Shown: piece after piece, positions 7,122 to 16,073 of the stretch
Layout: the number at the start of each line of letters is the position of its first letter
How positions within the stretch are numbered: the stretch's first letter is position 1
Assembly (NCBI RefSeq): GCF_002210345.1
Contig: NZ_MWQI01000001.1
Span: 434,001 to 498,000, forward strand
Source of the DNA: Fibrobacter sp. UWB4
GTDB taxonomy: Bacteria > Fibrobacterota > Fibrobacteria > Fibrobacterales > Fibrobacteraceae
DNA: 64,000 bases
Reading direction: 5' to 3'
Notes under the pieces: model-generated
What the model was told of the DNA's origin: nothing
Databases searched by the model: none
Seen by the model: the letters and a program-made list of their open reading frames with translations, nothing else
Program-made: the position numbers and the translations under genes

Positions 7122-9905
7122 ATGAAATTAAATAAATGGATTACCCTTAGCGCATTGTTTGGCTGCTCTGTAGCTTTTGCTCAAAACGCTCAGGATGTCC
7201 GTACGCTGGATATTATTGTTCGTGATTTTCAACCGAATCATCCTGACTTCGAAAACTTCTCCGAAGAATCTGTTCAGCATTTGGATCAAATATATAACTA
7301 CCAGGTGGGTAACGCAGCCATGAAGTTCTTTGGCTACGATGAAGACTGGTATATGAGAGCCGATCAATATCACAAAACCTGTGGTAACATGAATACGATT
7401 AACATGGGGTATGGTGCAAAGATTGGTACGGATGGTCTTCCTATGACTCCAAATATGTCTTTGCCGGGGTATTTGCAGGGAACCTCTGTTACGAATCAGA
7501 CCTTGGAATACGGCGAGTGTTCTGATAAAAATAACGGTAATACACTGCGTGGCTACAAAAATGCGCAACCTGGTGTAAGTGGTTACAAGTGTCCGAATGG
7601 CGGCACAAACTGGGCAAATCCGGTGATCTACACGCCTGGTATGGTATATCCTTATTTGGAGTTTACCCCGGCGGCTGGAAGTGACAAAATTGATATGCTC
7701 TATGATGTGCATATCAAGAAACAGACGGAAGCCTGCGATAACCAGTTCTTTGATCAGTGGTTTACCGATGTTCCGGCTGTAAATAAGACTGTTTATGCGA
7801 CCATGGATATCGGGAAGGATCCTCAAGGCTCCAAGTACTACATCTACGACTATAACTATAACAATGGTGGCTATTCTCCGCTTGATAGTATTGATCCTGT
7901 TTCAAGAGAAAGAGTCGGTGATAAGCCTTGTAATGCAAAAATTCAGCCAAATAAAGTATGCGAACAGTTTGGTGCGCAGTCGCTCTCTATTTTCTGTCCT
8001 CCATATGCTTATGAATGGGCTGATAAGCAGTACGACTACATGGGCCAAAATACAGCCCAGCTCTGTAAGGACTGGTTGCTTTTGGGTGGCCCGCGTTCTG
8101 TAAATGCCGATGGTGTTGGACACAGCGCTGCTTATGTGGCTGCGGCAAGAAATGGTTCGCTTGGTATGCAGCATCTTCGCAATTACGCTTTCACTATGAT
8201 GGGGTATGCTAGCTTCAAGTACAAGAATTCAAACCAGTTAAACGCCGCCGGACAGCTTGATCCTGAAGTGTTCGAATTTGCTGGTGACGATGATATGTGG
8301 ATCTTTGTGGATGGCGTACTTGTTGTGGACTTGGGCGGTACCCACCTCTCGGCTCCTGGCAAGGTTAATATTTTCACATTGGCTGCAAATAATCATGGTT
8401 GCCATGTGGGTGAACCTCTTTCGACTTATTCTAACTGCGCGGGCGCCTCTGACGCTACGGGTTGGGCCGATGATACCTGGCATCATTTGCATTTCTTCTA
8501 TGCTGACCGTCAGTCAGATGGTTCTAACATTTACATCCGTACGTCTCTTGCAGAACTTGCTCCGTCTCGCTATGGTCAGCCTACAGTGAATAATGTCGTT
8601 GTGAAGGTGGATGATAAGGGTGTTTCTCATAACAGCATGTACATGAACGTACCCCTTGCAGATTCCAGCTTAAATATGATCTTGACAAATAAAGATTTGG
8701 TGCCCCCGATGGTTGTTATGCGCGATGAACCAGTTCTTGGTCCTGATGGAAAACAGTTAAAAACCCTTGCAGGAACAGATTCAGTAGTCACAATGGTTTA
8801 TGGTTTCTATGTGACATCCTTAACAGGACCGACTGATAAGGGGGCCGATGGTCAAATGTATCAGTTTGAAGGTAAGGTGATGGGAATTGATGCGAATGGG
8901 AATGTGGTGGAAGTGCCTGGTGGTCTCTTGGGTGGCGACCGCATCGCATTCAATGTGCCGTGGAGCCAGGGGCTTGAAGACGACGGCAATAGCGGCTATC
9001 CTAAATATGTATGGGATCAGCTGATGCAGTGGTCTCACAAGGCTACATATTATATTGCATCTGTGTCTGGCAAGCATGTTGAAGGGTTTGATGAACGTGA
9101 AAAGTGGGGACAGATTTCTTATACGGCTCAGGCCATTGTGGCTGTGATTCCGGATGATCCTGCTTATGACCGTCCAGACTTTTCAAATGAAGCTCAGACG
9201 CTTTCTGAGTTGGCCGATAGGAGTGAAGACGGAAAGCTTCCGACTGATATGACGGCTGACCTCGTGTTGACCCCGATCCCCGCTGTTCCTGGTGTTGACC
9301 CGATTAAGTGGGCTAAGGATAATGCGGATAAGCTTACTGGTTCTCCCCGTCAGGGAAATACGGCTTATGCTCCTGGAACTTCTGTTGTGTACGGTGCTGG
9401 ACAGGGAACCAATTCGACACTTTGCTATAGCAATGATGCTTCGACGATTCCGGGTAAAAAGAGTAATGAATCTTGCACCCAGTGGTCTTTCCCGACGACT
9501 CAGCCGTTCCATGTGAATATCCGCGTGTTTGACCACCTGGGCCACTTTGTGAATCAGTACAATAAGCGCGTAACACCAGATGATTTCAAGAAGGCTTTGG
9601 CTGGTAAATCTTCTGCTTATGATAAGATTGAAACTGTTCCGGCAATAGGCTGCACGAACCAGATGTATGGTTCCGATCCTACTTCCGCTACGGGTGCAAT
9701 GCTTGCAACAATCAAGATGTATCCGGTAACTGAAAAGGGTCGCCTGCTTGCTACGGGTCCGTATATTTACCAGATGACCGTCGTGATGGATCAGTTTGAA
9801 TATTGCTACAAGAGCTATGGTAATAAACTTACTGATATGACCATGCCGTTCATGCGTACTACGGAAACGATTAGACGCGGTTACCGCAGAACTCCGAAAA
9901 AGTAA
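7122..9905 (+). CDS. Fibro-slime domain surface protein
   Basis: This is a 927-residue secreted protein. The ATG at 7122 is chosen because MKLNKWITLSALFGCSVAFA is a clear signal peptide and GGTGGAG lies upstream; the frame is open further back but encodes an implausible leader. Around residues 375-475 it carries the fibro-slime signature, with FEFAGDDDMWIFVDGVLVVD, then LGGTHLSAPGKVN and WHHLHFFYADRQSDGSN. This is a PA14-like beta-sandwich fold. Numerous Cys pairs and Tyr/Asn/Gly-rich segments fit an extracellular adhesin. Fibro-slime proteins of Fibrobacter are found among outer-surface, cellulose-binding fractions, so a role in attachment to plant fibre is likely (inference). The C-terminus ends in a basic RRGYRRTPKK tail. 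Confidence 0.9.
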   Translation: MKLNKWITLSALFGCSVAFAQNAQDVRTLDIIVRDFQPNHPDFENFSEESVQHLDQIYNYQVGNAAMKFFGYDEDWYMRADQYHKTCGNMNTINMGYGAKIGTDGLPMTPNMSLPGYLQGTSVTNQTLEYGECSDKNNGNTLRGYKNAQPGVSGYKCPNGGTNWANPVIYTPGMVYPYLEFTPAAGSDKIDMLYDVHIKKQTEACDNQFFDQWFTDVPAVNKTVYATMDIGKDPQGSKYYIYDYNYNNGGYSPLDSIDPVSRERVGDKPCNAKIQPNKVCEQFGAQSLSIFCPPYAYEWADKQYDYMGQNTAQLCKDWLLLGGPRSVNADGVGHSAAYVAAARNGSLGMQHLRNYAFTMMGYASFKYKNSNQLNAAGQLDPEVFEFAGDDDMWIFVDGVLVVDLGGTHLSAPGKVNIFTLAANNHGCHVGEPLSTYSNCAGASDATGWADDTWHHLHFFYADRQSDGSNIYIRTSLAELAPSRYGQPTVNNVVVKVDDKGVSHNSMYMNVPLADSSLNMILTNKDLVPPMVVMRDEPVLGPDGKQLKTLAGTDSVVTMVYGFYVTSLTGPTDKGADGQMYQFEGKVMGIDANGNVVEVPGGLLGGDRIAFNVPWSQGLEDDGNSGYPKYVWDQLMQWSHKATYYIASVSGKHVEGFDEREKWGQISYTAQAIVAVIPDDPAYDRPDFSNEAQTLSELADRSEDGKLPTDMTADLVLTPIPAVPGVDPIKWAKDNADKLTGSPRQGNTAYAPGTSVVYGAGQGTNSTLCYSNDASTIPGKKSNESCTQWSFPTTQPFHVNIRVFDHLGHFVNQYNKRVTPDDFKKALAGKSSAYDKIETVPAIGCTNQMYGSDPTSATGAMLATIKMYPVTEKGRLLATGPYIYQMTVVMDQFEYCYKSYGNKLTDMTMPFMRTTETIRRGYRRTPKK

Positions 9906-9930
9906 TATTAGTTCGTTGAAAGTTTAAAAT

Positions 9931-9963
9931 ACCCTGTGGTGATTGCCACGGGGTGTTTTTTTA
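9931..9963 (+). terminator. Rho-independent terminator of the fibro-slime gene
   Basis: ACCCTGTGG (9931-9939) pairs with CCACGGGGT (9946-9954) around TGATTG, followed by a T-rich tract. Confidence 0.85.
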
Positions 9964-10063
9964 TCAGTAGTGAATGTGGGCTTTGGCTATTAGAAAAAAA
10001 TGCGAGAGAATTGTTGTAGGGATTGCTCGCGGGAGGTGCTTGCGGCGTGTTCCGTTGGTGGGG

Positions 10064-11533
10064 TTAGAGAGGTTTCGCTATAAGTGCGAAGGGTTCGGCA
10101 TCGGTGATGCGGACGCGGAGCGTTTGCCCGGCAGGGAATGAGCCTTGGAGGGCAACGGGGCGGTAGGCTTCGTTGCGGGCGATGGTGGTTCCGGCGCGGT
10201 AGCCTTGCTTTTCGGTGACGACGGTACATTCGTCGCCAATCCATTCGCGGTTGTTCTCGAGGGCTATTTGCTGGAACGCTTCGGCGAGAATCGCGGAACG
10301 CTTGTGCTTGATATCGTCGGGGATTGCAAGGGTTGTGGTGGCGAGATGCGCGCTGTTTTTTGCAGACTCGGGATGCGTTGGTTTGCTTGTTTCGAGATGT
10401 GCGGCGACGGTGCCTGGGCGCGCGACAAAACGCGTGATGTTGCAGACGGTCGGACGAGTTTCTTTCAAAAGCTTTAACGTGTCATTGAAATCTTCGGCGG
10501 TTTCGCCGGGATAGCCAACGATAAGGTCGGTGCTGAGTGTGAACTTGCTGAATCGCTCGGTAAAGGCGTGGGCGAGGGTCGCGTAGTCGCGAGCTGTATG
10601 GCGGCGGTTCATCGCCTTGAGCACGTTTTCACTGCCGCTTTGGACGGGAATGTGGATGAACTTGTAAATGCGATCATCCGTGAAGCAATCCAGGAGCGCT
10701 TCTTGATAGCTGAGGACATGGCGCGGATTGCCCATGCCGAGGCGGATGCGGTAATTGCCGTTCACGTGCGTCAGGATTCTCTGAGTGAGTTCGGCGAGAT
10801 TCGTGCCGATGTCAAAACCGTAGCAGGCGCAATCCTGGCCCGTAAGCTGGATTTCTAGGCAACCGTCATCGACGAGTGCCTGGACTTGATCCACGATGGT
10901 TTGGGGTGCAAAGCTGTGGAGACGTCCTTTGACGAGATGCGTGCTGCAAAAGGCGCAGGCGTCAAGACAGCCTTCTTCGATGTTTACGATGCCGACGAAC
11001 GGGGATTCGCGAAGGACGTTGCGAGAGACTTTATTGCTGTCGGGAGTGCGCGCGTTTATCAGGCTTGAGGGGGATTGCGCAGGGTGGGCTGTTGCTAGAT
11101 TTGAGGGGGATTGCGCCGAGGTTTCAAGTTCTTTCAGGCTTGTAAATTGCACGTTCGGAACGGCACGGAGTGCTTCTTCGCGGAAGTCCTTGGGGGCGCA
11201 ACCCGTGATGTATATGGGAACGCCCGGGAAAGTGCTCGCTGCTTTGCGCAGGAGTTTCATGGCGCCTGCATTGCCTTTGACCGTGCAAACGTTCAAGTAG
11301 AATGCTTCGGGCTTTTCAGTGCTGAAGTCCGCGGGATTCGCGGCGCTTGTGGAATTCTCGGCATTTTCAAGATTCGCGGGCGTCTTGGAAGAAAAACTCT
11401 CGGCACTTGTGGAATGCGCAGCCTTCGCTTCCGGAAACTCGAACGTGACTTCGGATTTTTGGGTGAGAATGCGCGCAATCTTTTCACCGTCACCGAAATT
11501 TGCGGCACAGCCCTGGCTTAAAACGACTATCAT
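10064..11533 (-). CDS. Radical SAM methylthiotransferase, archaeal/eukaryotic e-MtaB (CDKAL1) type
   Basis: This 489-residue protein starts at 11533, where ATGA overlaps the stop of spoIID. The UPF0004 domain has three conserved Cys, in SQGCAANFGDGE, NVCTVKG and ITGCAPKDF. The radical SAM cluster is CLDACAFCSTHLVKGRL (CxxxCxxC), followed by LTGQDCACYGFDIGTNLAEL. A GD-E motif after the first Cys, CTVKG, and LT-QD-A-YG-DIGTNL are closer to the archaeal/eukaryotic tRNA t6A methylthiotransferase group than to bacterial MiaB or MtaB. The predicted reaction is 2-methylthiolation of t6A37 in ANN-decoding tRNAs. Three Ala/Ser/Pro-rich insertions (near residues 40-75, 135-165 and 400-425) are unusual. 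It is last in the yajC-def-spoIID operon. Confidence 0.8.
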   Translation of the reverse strand: MIVVLSQGCAANFGDGEKIARILTQKSEVTFEFPEAKAAHSTSAESFSSKTPANLENAENSTSAANPADFSTEKPEAFYLNVCTVKGNAGAMKLLRKAASTFPGVPIYITGCAPKDFREEALRAVPNVQFTSLKELETSAQSPSNLATAHPAQSPSSLINARTPDSNKVSRNVLRESPFVGIVNIEEGCLDACAFCSTHLVKGRLHSFAPQTIVDQVQALVDDGCLEIQLTGQDCACYGFDIGTNLAELTQRILTHVNGNYRIRLGMGNPRHVLSYQEALLDCFTDDRIYKFIHIPVQSGSENVLKAMNRRHTARDYATLAHAFTERFSKFTLSTDLIVGYPGETAEDFNDTLKLLKETRPTVCNITRFVARPGTVAAHLETSKPTHPESAKNSAHLATTTLAIPDDIKHKRSAILAEAFQQIALENNREWIGDECTVVTEKQGYRAGTTIARNEAYRPVALQGSFPAGQTLRVRITDAEPFALIAKPL

Positions 11534-12777
11534 CTCTTGAATTTTTCCAGCGTGATGCCGGGGTAATAGTGCGTTAAGATCTGGATGTAGCTTTGACCTG
11601 CCTGTGCGCGAGCACGAGCGCCCATTTGGCAAAGCCCAACGCCATGCCCAAATCCCTTGCCTTTGAGAATCCAGTCATTACCGTTCTTGTGGATGCGGAA
11701 AAAGCTGGAGGGGAGGATGGTGCCACCGCGCTTGAACAGCCAGCGGATTTTGTCTGCTTTAGCAGTGAACGAACCGTTGTTCGTTTCGATGACGAGCGTG
11801 TGGATGCGACCGCTCTTGAGCGTGTCTTGAATGTGCATCGACTTGATGCTCGAAAAACTCGGGACGTTTGCTTTCGCTTCTTTTGCGTTTATCTGGAATA
11901 AATCGCGAAGTTCGTCTTCGGTAAATTCACGAGTCCATTCGGTGTAGTTGGATTCGCGGCACCACGGCGTTCCGTCGGGGCGGAGGTCGGGCTTGTTTTT
12001 GAGATAGGGATGGTCTGGGCGTCCCCAGGTGGCAACGCCTTCGGTTTCGCCACCGCAAGTGGAATGGTAATAGGCGGTGATGAATTCTCCGTTGTACGTC
12101 ATCACGACGCCTTCGGTTTCGCGGACGGCTTTGTCTGTAAGCTCGGTGGCGCTGTGGAGGCCTTTATAGACTTGGTCGCGCGTGTCGGCGTAAACGTCAA
12201 AGCCTTGTGCAACGCGGCTCCCGAAGTGTTTGTACGCGTAGGTGCGGGCCGCAACCGCTTGGGCCTTGAGCGCTTCGAACTTGGATTCGTCAAGCTTGCC
12301 GATTTCGTAAGGAACGACGCCACGCAGGTAATCTTCAATGTCGATGACGTTGATAGCGTTTAGCTTGTTGCCATTGGCGGTGACGATAAATTCGCCGTTG
12401 TAGCAGGCTTTATTGAGGCCTGCCTTGTCTGTTGCAATGGCGATGCAGTCGCTAGCAGAAGAACCTGCGGCCTTGAAAACGCGTCGGTCAGCGGTCTGCT
12501 GGCGCTTTGATTTTGTCTTGATTTTGAGTTTGCCTTTAGAGGCCGTGATGTGCAGTTCTTCGTTCTTTTGACGGACGAAGATATTTGGCACACCGACAAA
12601 GACACCCACCTGGATAGGGCGGTTGAGTTCTTTCTTGATTTTTTGAGGAACGATGGTCTGCTCGGATACGCTGTTTGCTTCGATCGGGCTATACTCAGAA
12701 TCGCCGGCCGCAAGAGGTGAGGTCGCCAAGGAGAGTGTCGTCAAAGCAACTGCTGAAAATATCCGGAGCAGGCCCAT
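11530..12777 (-). CDS. SpoIID/LytB domain protein
   Basis: This 415-residue exported protein has an N-terminal signal peptide (MGLLRIFSAVALTTLSLATSPLAA). The SpoIID domain is clear: DYLRGVVPYEIG, then FEALKAQAVAARTYAYKHFG, YYHSTCGGETEG and the C-terminal GFGHGVGLCQMGARARAQAG. SpoIID-type proteins are lytic transglycosylases acting on denuded peptidoglycan glycan strands. In non-sporulating Gram-negatives they are thought to serve in cell-wall turnover or division (family knowledge; the role here is inferred). It starts 5 nt after def and its stop overlaps the methylthiotransferase start, so it sits inside one compact operon. Confidence 0.9.
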   Translation of the reverse strand: MGLLRIFSAVALTTLSLATSPLAAGDSEYSPIEANSVSEQTIVPQKIKKELNRPIQVGVFVGVPNIFVRQKNEELHITASKGKLKIKTKSKRQQTADRRVFKAAGSSASDCIAIATDKAGLNKACYNGEFIVTANGNKLNAINVIDIEDYLRGVVPYEIGKLDESKFEALKAQAVAARTYAYKHFGSRVAQGFDVYADTRDQVYKGLHSATELTDKAVRETEGVVMTYNGEFITAYYHSTCGGETEGVATWGRPDHPYLKNKPDLRPDGTPWCRESNYTEWTREFTEDELRDLFQINAKEAKANVPSFSSIKSMHIQDTLKSGRIHTLVIETNNGSFTAKADKIRWLFKRGGTILPSSFFRIHKNGNDWILKGKGFGHGVGLCQMGARARAQAGQSYIQILTHYYPGITLEKFKR

Positions 12778-12782
12778 GGACC

Positions 12783-13322
12783 TTATTTCTTTTTGAGCTT
12801 CGCCTGGGTTTCTTTTGCCATCTTGCGGAGCTTGGACTGATTCATCGTGCGGTCCGACGTCGAGATCTTATCGACAAAGAGGTCGCCGTTGAGGTGGTCG
12901 CATTCGTGCTGGATGCAGCGGGCGAACAGACCTTCGCAGTTATGAATTTCCTGGGCTTCACCATTGATGTCAAAGAAACGAACTGTCACGCGGTCCGGAC
13001 GGACAACGTTGCAGAAAATTTCCGGGAGGGAGAGGCAGCCTTCGTCATAGTCGACGTTCTTGGCATCCGGTTCAGCTTCCCATTCGGGGTTGAACATGAT
13101 GTACGGACGCGGTTCCTCTTCGTCTGGAATGGCGGTGTCGATGACCACGAGACGGATGTTCTTGCCAATCTGCGGAGCGGCAAGGCCGCAGCCCGGAGCA
13201 TCGTACATGGTTTCGAGCATGTCTTTTGCGAGCTGGCGGAGTTCCGGCGTGATTTCGGTGATGGGTTCGCACTTTTTGCGAAGCACCGGGTCACCGTAAA
13301 TTCTGATGGGGAGAATGGCCAT
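12783..13322 (-). CDS. def: Peptide deformylase
   Basis: This 179-residue metalloenzyme removes the N-formyl group from nascent proteins. All three signature motifs are present: GCGLAAPQIG (residues 44-53), EGCLS (94-98) and HECDH (139-143). The Cys and both His supply the metal ligands and the second motif-3 region Glu is catalytic. Its length is typical. A short Lys-rich tail (KLRKMAKETQAKLKKK) ends the protein. The ATG is 2 nt after the yajC stop, indicating co-transcription and probably coupled translation. No fmt gene is adjacent, which differs from the common def-fmt pairing. Confidence 0.97.
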   Translation of the reverse strand: MAILPIRIYGDPVLRKKCEPITEITPELRQLAKDMLETMYDAPGCGLAAPQIGKNIRLVVIDTAIPDEEEPRPYIMFNPEWEAEPDAKNVDYDEGCLSLPEIFCNVVRPDRVTVRFFDINGEAQEIHNCEGLFARCIQHECDHLNGDLFVDKISTSDRTMNQSKLRKMAKETQAKLKKK

Positions 13323-13324
13323 GA

Positions 13325-13687
13325 TTACTTCTTTTCTTCGACCTTAGCGGAAGTGTCGTTATTGATGACGCGGAGAATGGCAGCCTTTTCGAATTCGATA
13401 GTGGAGGTGCCAGTGCGGAGCGTGATGATGTTTTCTTCCATGCTAGCGATGGTGCCGATGATGCCTGCGGCGGTCATGACCTTGTCGCCCTTCTTGAGCT
13501 GCTTGCGCATTTCGTCCATCTGCTTCATTTCTTTCTGCTTCGGGCGGATGAAGAAGAGCCACATCACCACAAAGAGGAGGATGAGCGGGAGGAAGCTGGC
13601 GAGGGCGCCCGGCTGTTCCGGCTGTGCTGCGTCTTGAGCGAAAGCGGCGATGGAGGAAAGAGTCACGAGAAGTGCAGAGAGTTTCAT
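13325..13687 (-). CDS. yajC: Preprotein translocase accessory subunit YajC
   Basis: This 120-residue protein has a single strong membrane segment (LASFLPLILLFVVMWLFFI) followed by RPKQKEMKQMDEMRKQLKKGDKV and TAAGIIGTIASMEENIITLRTG, the standard YajC pattern. YajC associates with SecDF-YidC at the Sec translocon. An extra N-terminal hydrophobic segment (MKLSALLVTLSSIAAFAQDA) looks like a cleavable signal peptide, as in some other phyla. It is the first gene of the yajC-def-spoIID-methylthiotransferase run. An AT-rich region upstream would contain the promoter. Confidence 0.95.
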   Translation of the reverse strand: MKLSALLVTLSSIAAFAQDAAQPEQPGALASFLPLILLFVVMWLFFIRPKQKEMKQMDEMRKQLKKGDKVMTAAGIIGTIASMEENIITLRTGTSTIEFEKAAILRVINNDTSAKVEEKK

Positions 13688-13742
13688 ATTGAACCTTGTA
13701 AAAGGGTGAATGTGTTACGTAACAAAGATAGTAATTTGGATT

Positions 13743-13892
13743 TTAGAACTTAGAACTAAAAACTTATAATGCTGGCAATAATCGTTAATTGATTGTTTTA
13801 TTTCGTTTTACAAGAAGGCGATTCCCGAACGGAGTCGGGAATGACATTCAGTCTATTGACTAATGATCGATGACTATTGACCAGTAATTAAT
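13743..13892. repeat. Heptamer repeats flanking a REP-like hairpin
   Basis: Units TTAGAAC, TTAGAAC, TAAAAAC occur at 13743-13763. A hairpin ATTCCCGA...TCGGGAATGACATTC lies at 13821-13848. Units TATTGAC, TAATGAT, CGATGAC, TATTGAC, CAGTAAT run at 13854-13888 with period 7. The last block contains the stop and final residues of the gene ending at 13874. Together they fill the gap between the cyclic-nucleotide-binding pair and yajC. Confidence 0.75.
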
Positions 13893-14773
13893 TTTTTATC
13901 CAGCAACGGGTAGATTCGATTGAGTTCGAGCAGGTTTAGGAGCCTGTCGAAGTTGGCGCAATATTTTTCTTTGGGGAGCTCTTTGAGAAGCTGTTTTTGC
14001 AAAAGCGTTTCGAGGTTGCGCGGGGTGAGGCTCATCCCGTGCATGGTGCGCTTGGTCTGTACGGTCAAATCGCTCGAACTTACTGCAACGAGACTGTCGG
14101 ACTGGAGTTCGCCTTTGTCGCAGGCGGCTTTCACGAATGCGGTGAGGATCGCATGATCGGTAAGCGAAAGGATGTTCGGCGATGTGCTCTTGTAAATGGC
14201 GCGATGGCGGAGCGTCTCGTAGAGAATTTTGATCAGAGGCTTGTTCTCGACAGATACGGATTCCGATTGCAAACGGACGAGCTTGAAGTCCTGCAAAATG
14301 ATTAATAGTTTATATGTGCCAAATGCGGAAAGCTTTGAAAATTGTGCAATTTCGTCTTGTAGTGCGACTAAACTAATATCTTTTGCGGGCACTCTCGAAA
14401 GCACGAACAACAGCGATGGAAAAGTTGTAATCAAGTCGCTCTTGCGCTTATTCTCTTGCGCGATGTGGTTGCGCTGCGTGAGGAACGCGAGGATAGACTT
14501 GAGCCAAATCGGTTGCTTGGCCATTGCGTCGTGCAAGGCGCTTTGCGGAATGACCTCAATTTCGCTGTCTTCTTCGGCGTGGACCGTGTATTCCATGGGT
14601 TCGCCCGCGATGAGGCTGAGTTCGCCGAACGTGGAACCGGGACCGAAATTCAGGACCTGAGTACCGTTTTGCTCGTCCTTGGAAGTTGCTGTAAGCGCAC
14701 CGCTTTTGACGATGTAAAATGAATGGGTGAGGTCGCCTTGCAGGCAGAGATTTTCGCCTTCTCTCAAAATCAT
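13874..14773 (-). CDS. Cyclic nucleotide-binding domain protein
   Basis: This 299-residue protein opens directly with a cNMP-binding (Crp-like) beta-barrel: LREGENLCLQGDLTHSFYIVKSGAL and FGPGSTFGELSLIAGEP (phosphate-binding-cassette-like GELSLI). The rest is helical with no recognised DNA-binding helix-turn-helix signature, although two segments (ISLVALQDEIAQFSKLSAFGTYKLLIIL, in outline) resemble winged-helix repeats. Its ATG overlaps the stop of the upstream paralogue by 4 nt, so both are made from one message. The C-terminal ITGQ and stop lie within a heptamer repeat. The ligand and output are unknown; a regulatory role is inferred from the domain alone. Confidence 0.75.
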   Translation of the reverse strand: MILREGENLCLQGDLTHSFYIVKSGALTATSKDEQNGTQVLNFGPGSTFGELSLIAGEPMEYTVHAEEDSEIEVIPQSALHDAMAKQPIWLKSILAFLTQRNHIAQENKRKSDLITTFPSLLFVLSRVPAKDISLVALQDEIAQFSKLSAFGTYKLLIILQDFKLVRLQSESVSVENKPLIKILYETLRHRAIYKSTSPNILSLTDHAILTAFVKAACDKGELQSDSLVAVSSSDLTVQTKRTMHGMSLTPRNLETLLQKQLLKELPKEKYCANFDRLLNLLELNRIYPLLDKKLITGQ

Positions 14774-15678
14774 TTGACCGTCCCCTTGAGATTTGGCTCG
14801 TACTGCAATGATAATAAATAGTAATTTACTTTATCTATATTAAGCGCGAAAAGATGGTTCTCTTTTTCGTTGAACCATTCAAATTGCTGCATCTGGAGCC
14901 AGTCTGTAACGTTAACTTCAAGGTTGTGTTCCTTGAACAAGTTCATCCATGCGGAGCCGTCTATGGTCGTGTCAGGGTCGATTGTCGATAGCCAGACGAG
15001 ACATCTCTTTTGCTGGAGCGTGAGCTTGAACGGGAGCCACGGAAGTTCAAGTTCTTGCGTCTTGAGGTAGTCCGCGAAAATTTCAAGAAGGCGCGGATCA
15101 GGGACGGTAAGCGTCAAGCCATTAGCTTGCGGGATGAGCATCTTGCGACGGATAAGCGTCTTTAGCGCTTCGTTTGCAGCGGGGAACGGCGTCTTGGTGA
15201 GCCACGAGAATTCTTGCAACAGCAACTGCTTTTGCAAAATTTCGTCTTTGCTGTAGAATTTGCAGAAAGAGGCGAGGCTTTCGAGCGGATTTTCCGTCTT
15301 TGCGGCGCGGATGGACTCGTTGATGCGGCGTGTTTTGGCCGAAATCGCCTTGATGGCAGCCAAAAGCCAGACGGGGAGCGATTTTAGCTCGGATTCCATG
15401 CACTCGTCATTGATGATGGTGATGGTGGAATCGGTGGTCGCCTGGAAAATATAGCGTACGGGTTCGCGTTCAAGCAGGGCGCCTACGCCCACGAGATTTC
15501 CGGGATGGATCTTGAAAACGACCTTGTTGTTCGCTTTAGGGTCGAGTGCGACAAGCTCACCTTCGTTCAAAAGGATGATTTTCTTGTCTTCGTCCTGAGG
15601 TGAGGATACAACAAAACCCGCCTTCACGCGGAGTTGCGTGGGCGGGATAAGTCTTGGTTGCGAATTCCCCGTAATCAT
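14770..15678 (-). CDS. Degenerate cyclic nucleotide-binding domain protein (paralogue)
   Basis: This 302-residue protein has the same overall plan as the gene it overlaps downstream. An N-terminal Crp-like barrel (KKIILLNEGELVAL, then FKIHPGNLVGVGALLEREPVRYIFQATTDS, in outline) is followed by a long helical region. The phosphate-binding motif is altered (VGVGALLEREP in place of GELSLI), so nucleotide binding may be lost. LKTLIRRKMLIP and QQKRCLVWLSTIDPDTT segments suggest winged-helix folds. The two genes probably act together, for example as a heterodimer (inference). It begins about 380 nt after the rplS start and ends within an ATGA junction. Confidence 0.65.
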   Translation of the reverse strand: MITGNSQPRLIPPTQLRVKAGFVVSSPQDEDKKIILLNEGELVALDPKANNKVVFKIHPGNLVGVGALLEREPVRYIFQATTDSTITIINDECMESELKSLPVWLLAAIKAISAKTRRINESIRAAKTENPLESLASFCKFYSKDEILQKQLLLQEFSWLTKTPFPAANEALKTLIRRKMLIPQANGLTLTVPDPRLLEIFADYLKTQELELPWLPFKLTLQQKRCLVWLSTIDPDTTIDGSAWMNLFKEHNLEVNVTDWLQMQQFEWFNEKENHLFALNIDKVNYYLLSLQYEPNLKGTVK

Positions 15679-15709
15679 CGGGAAATAACCGCCTTCGAAG
15701 TCCGGCTAA

Positions 15710-16057
15710 TTAAGCCTGGCGTTCTTCGATACGTGCAGCCTTACCGCGGAGGTCGCGCATGTAGTAAATGCGAGCCTGGTGAACCTTACCGGAGCGTTCG
15801 ACAACGATGGAGTCGATGCGCGGGGAGTTGACCGGGAAGATACGTTCGACAGCGACTGCACCGGACATCTTGCGGACCGTGATGGACTTGCCGATGCCAG
15901 AGTTCTTCTGCTGAATAACGACGCCCTTGAACGGCTGGATACGTTCCTTGGTACCTTCGATAACCTTGACGTTAACGGTAACGGTATCGCCAGCACGGAA
16001 TTCCGGAAGGTCGGTCTTCAAATTTTCGTTTTGGATTGCTTCAATGTTCAGGGACAT
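15710..16057 (-). CDS. rplS: 50S ribosomal protein L19
   Basis: This 115-residue protein starts at 16057 ([20 protein letters not shown]), where GAGGT lies about 8 nt upstream; a longer frame exists but lacks support. The L19 hallmarks are present: [58 protein letters not shown] and [17 protein letters not shown]19 lies at the 30S-50S interface. It follows trmD on the same strand with 16 nt between them, the usual rpsP-rimM-trmD-rplS order. Confidence 0.96.
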   Translation of the reverse strand: MSLNIEAIQNENLKTDLPEFRAGDTVTVNVKVIEGTKERIQPFKGVVIQQKNSGIGKSITVRKMSGAVAVERIFPVNSPRIDSIVVERSGKVHQARIYYMRDLRGKAARIEERQA

Positions 16058-16073
16058 AATGTGTACCTCGTTA

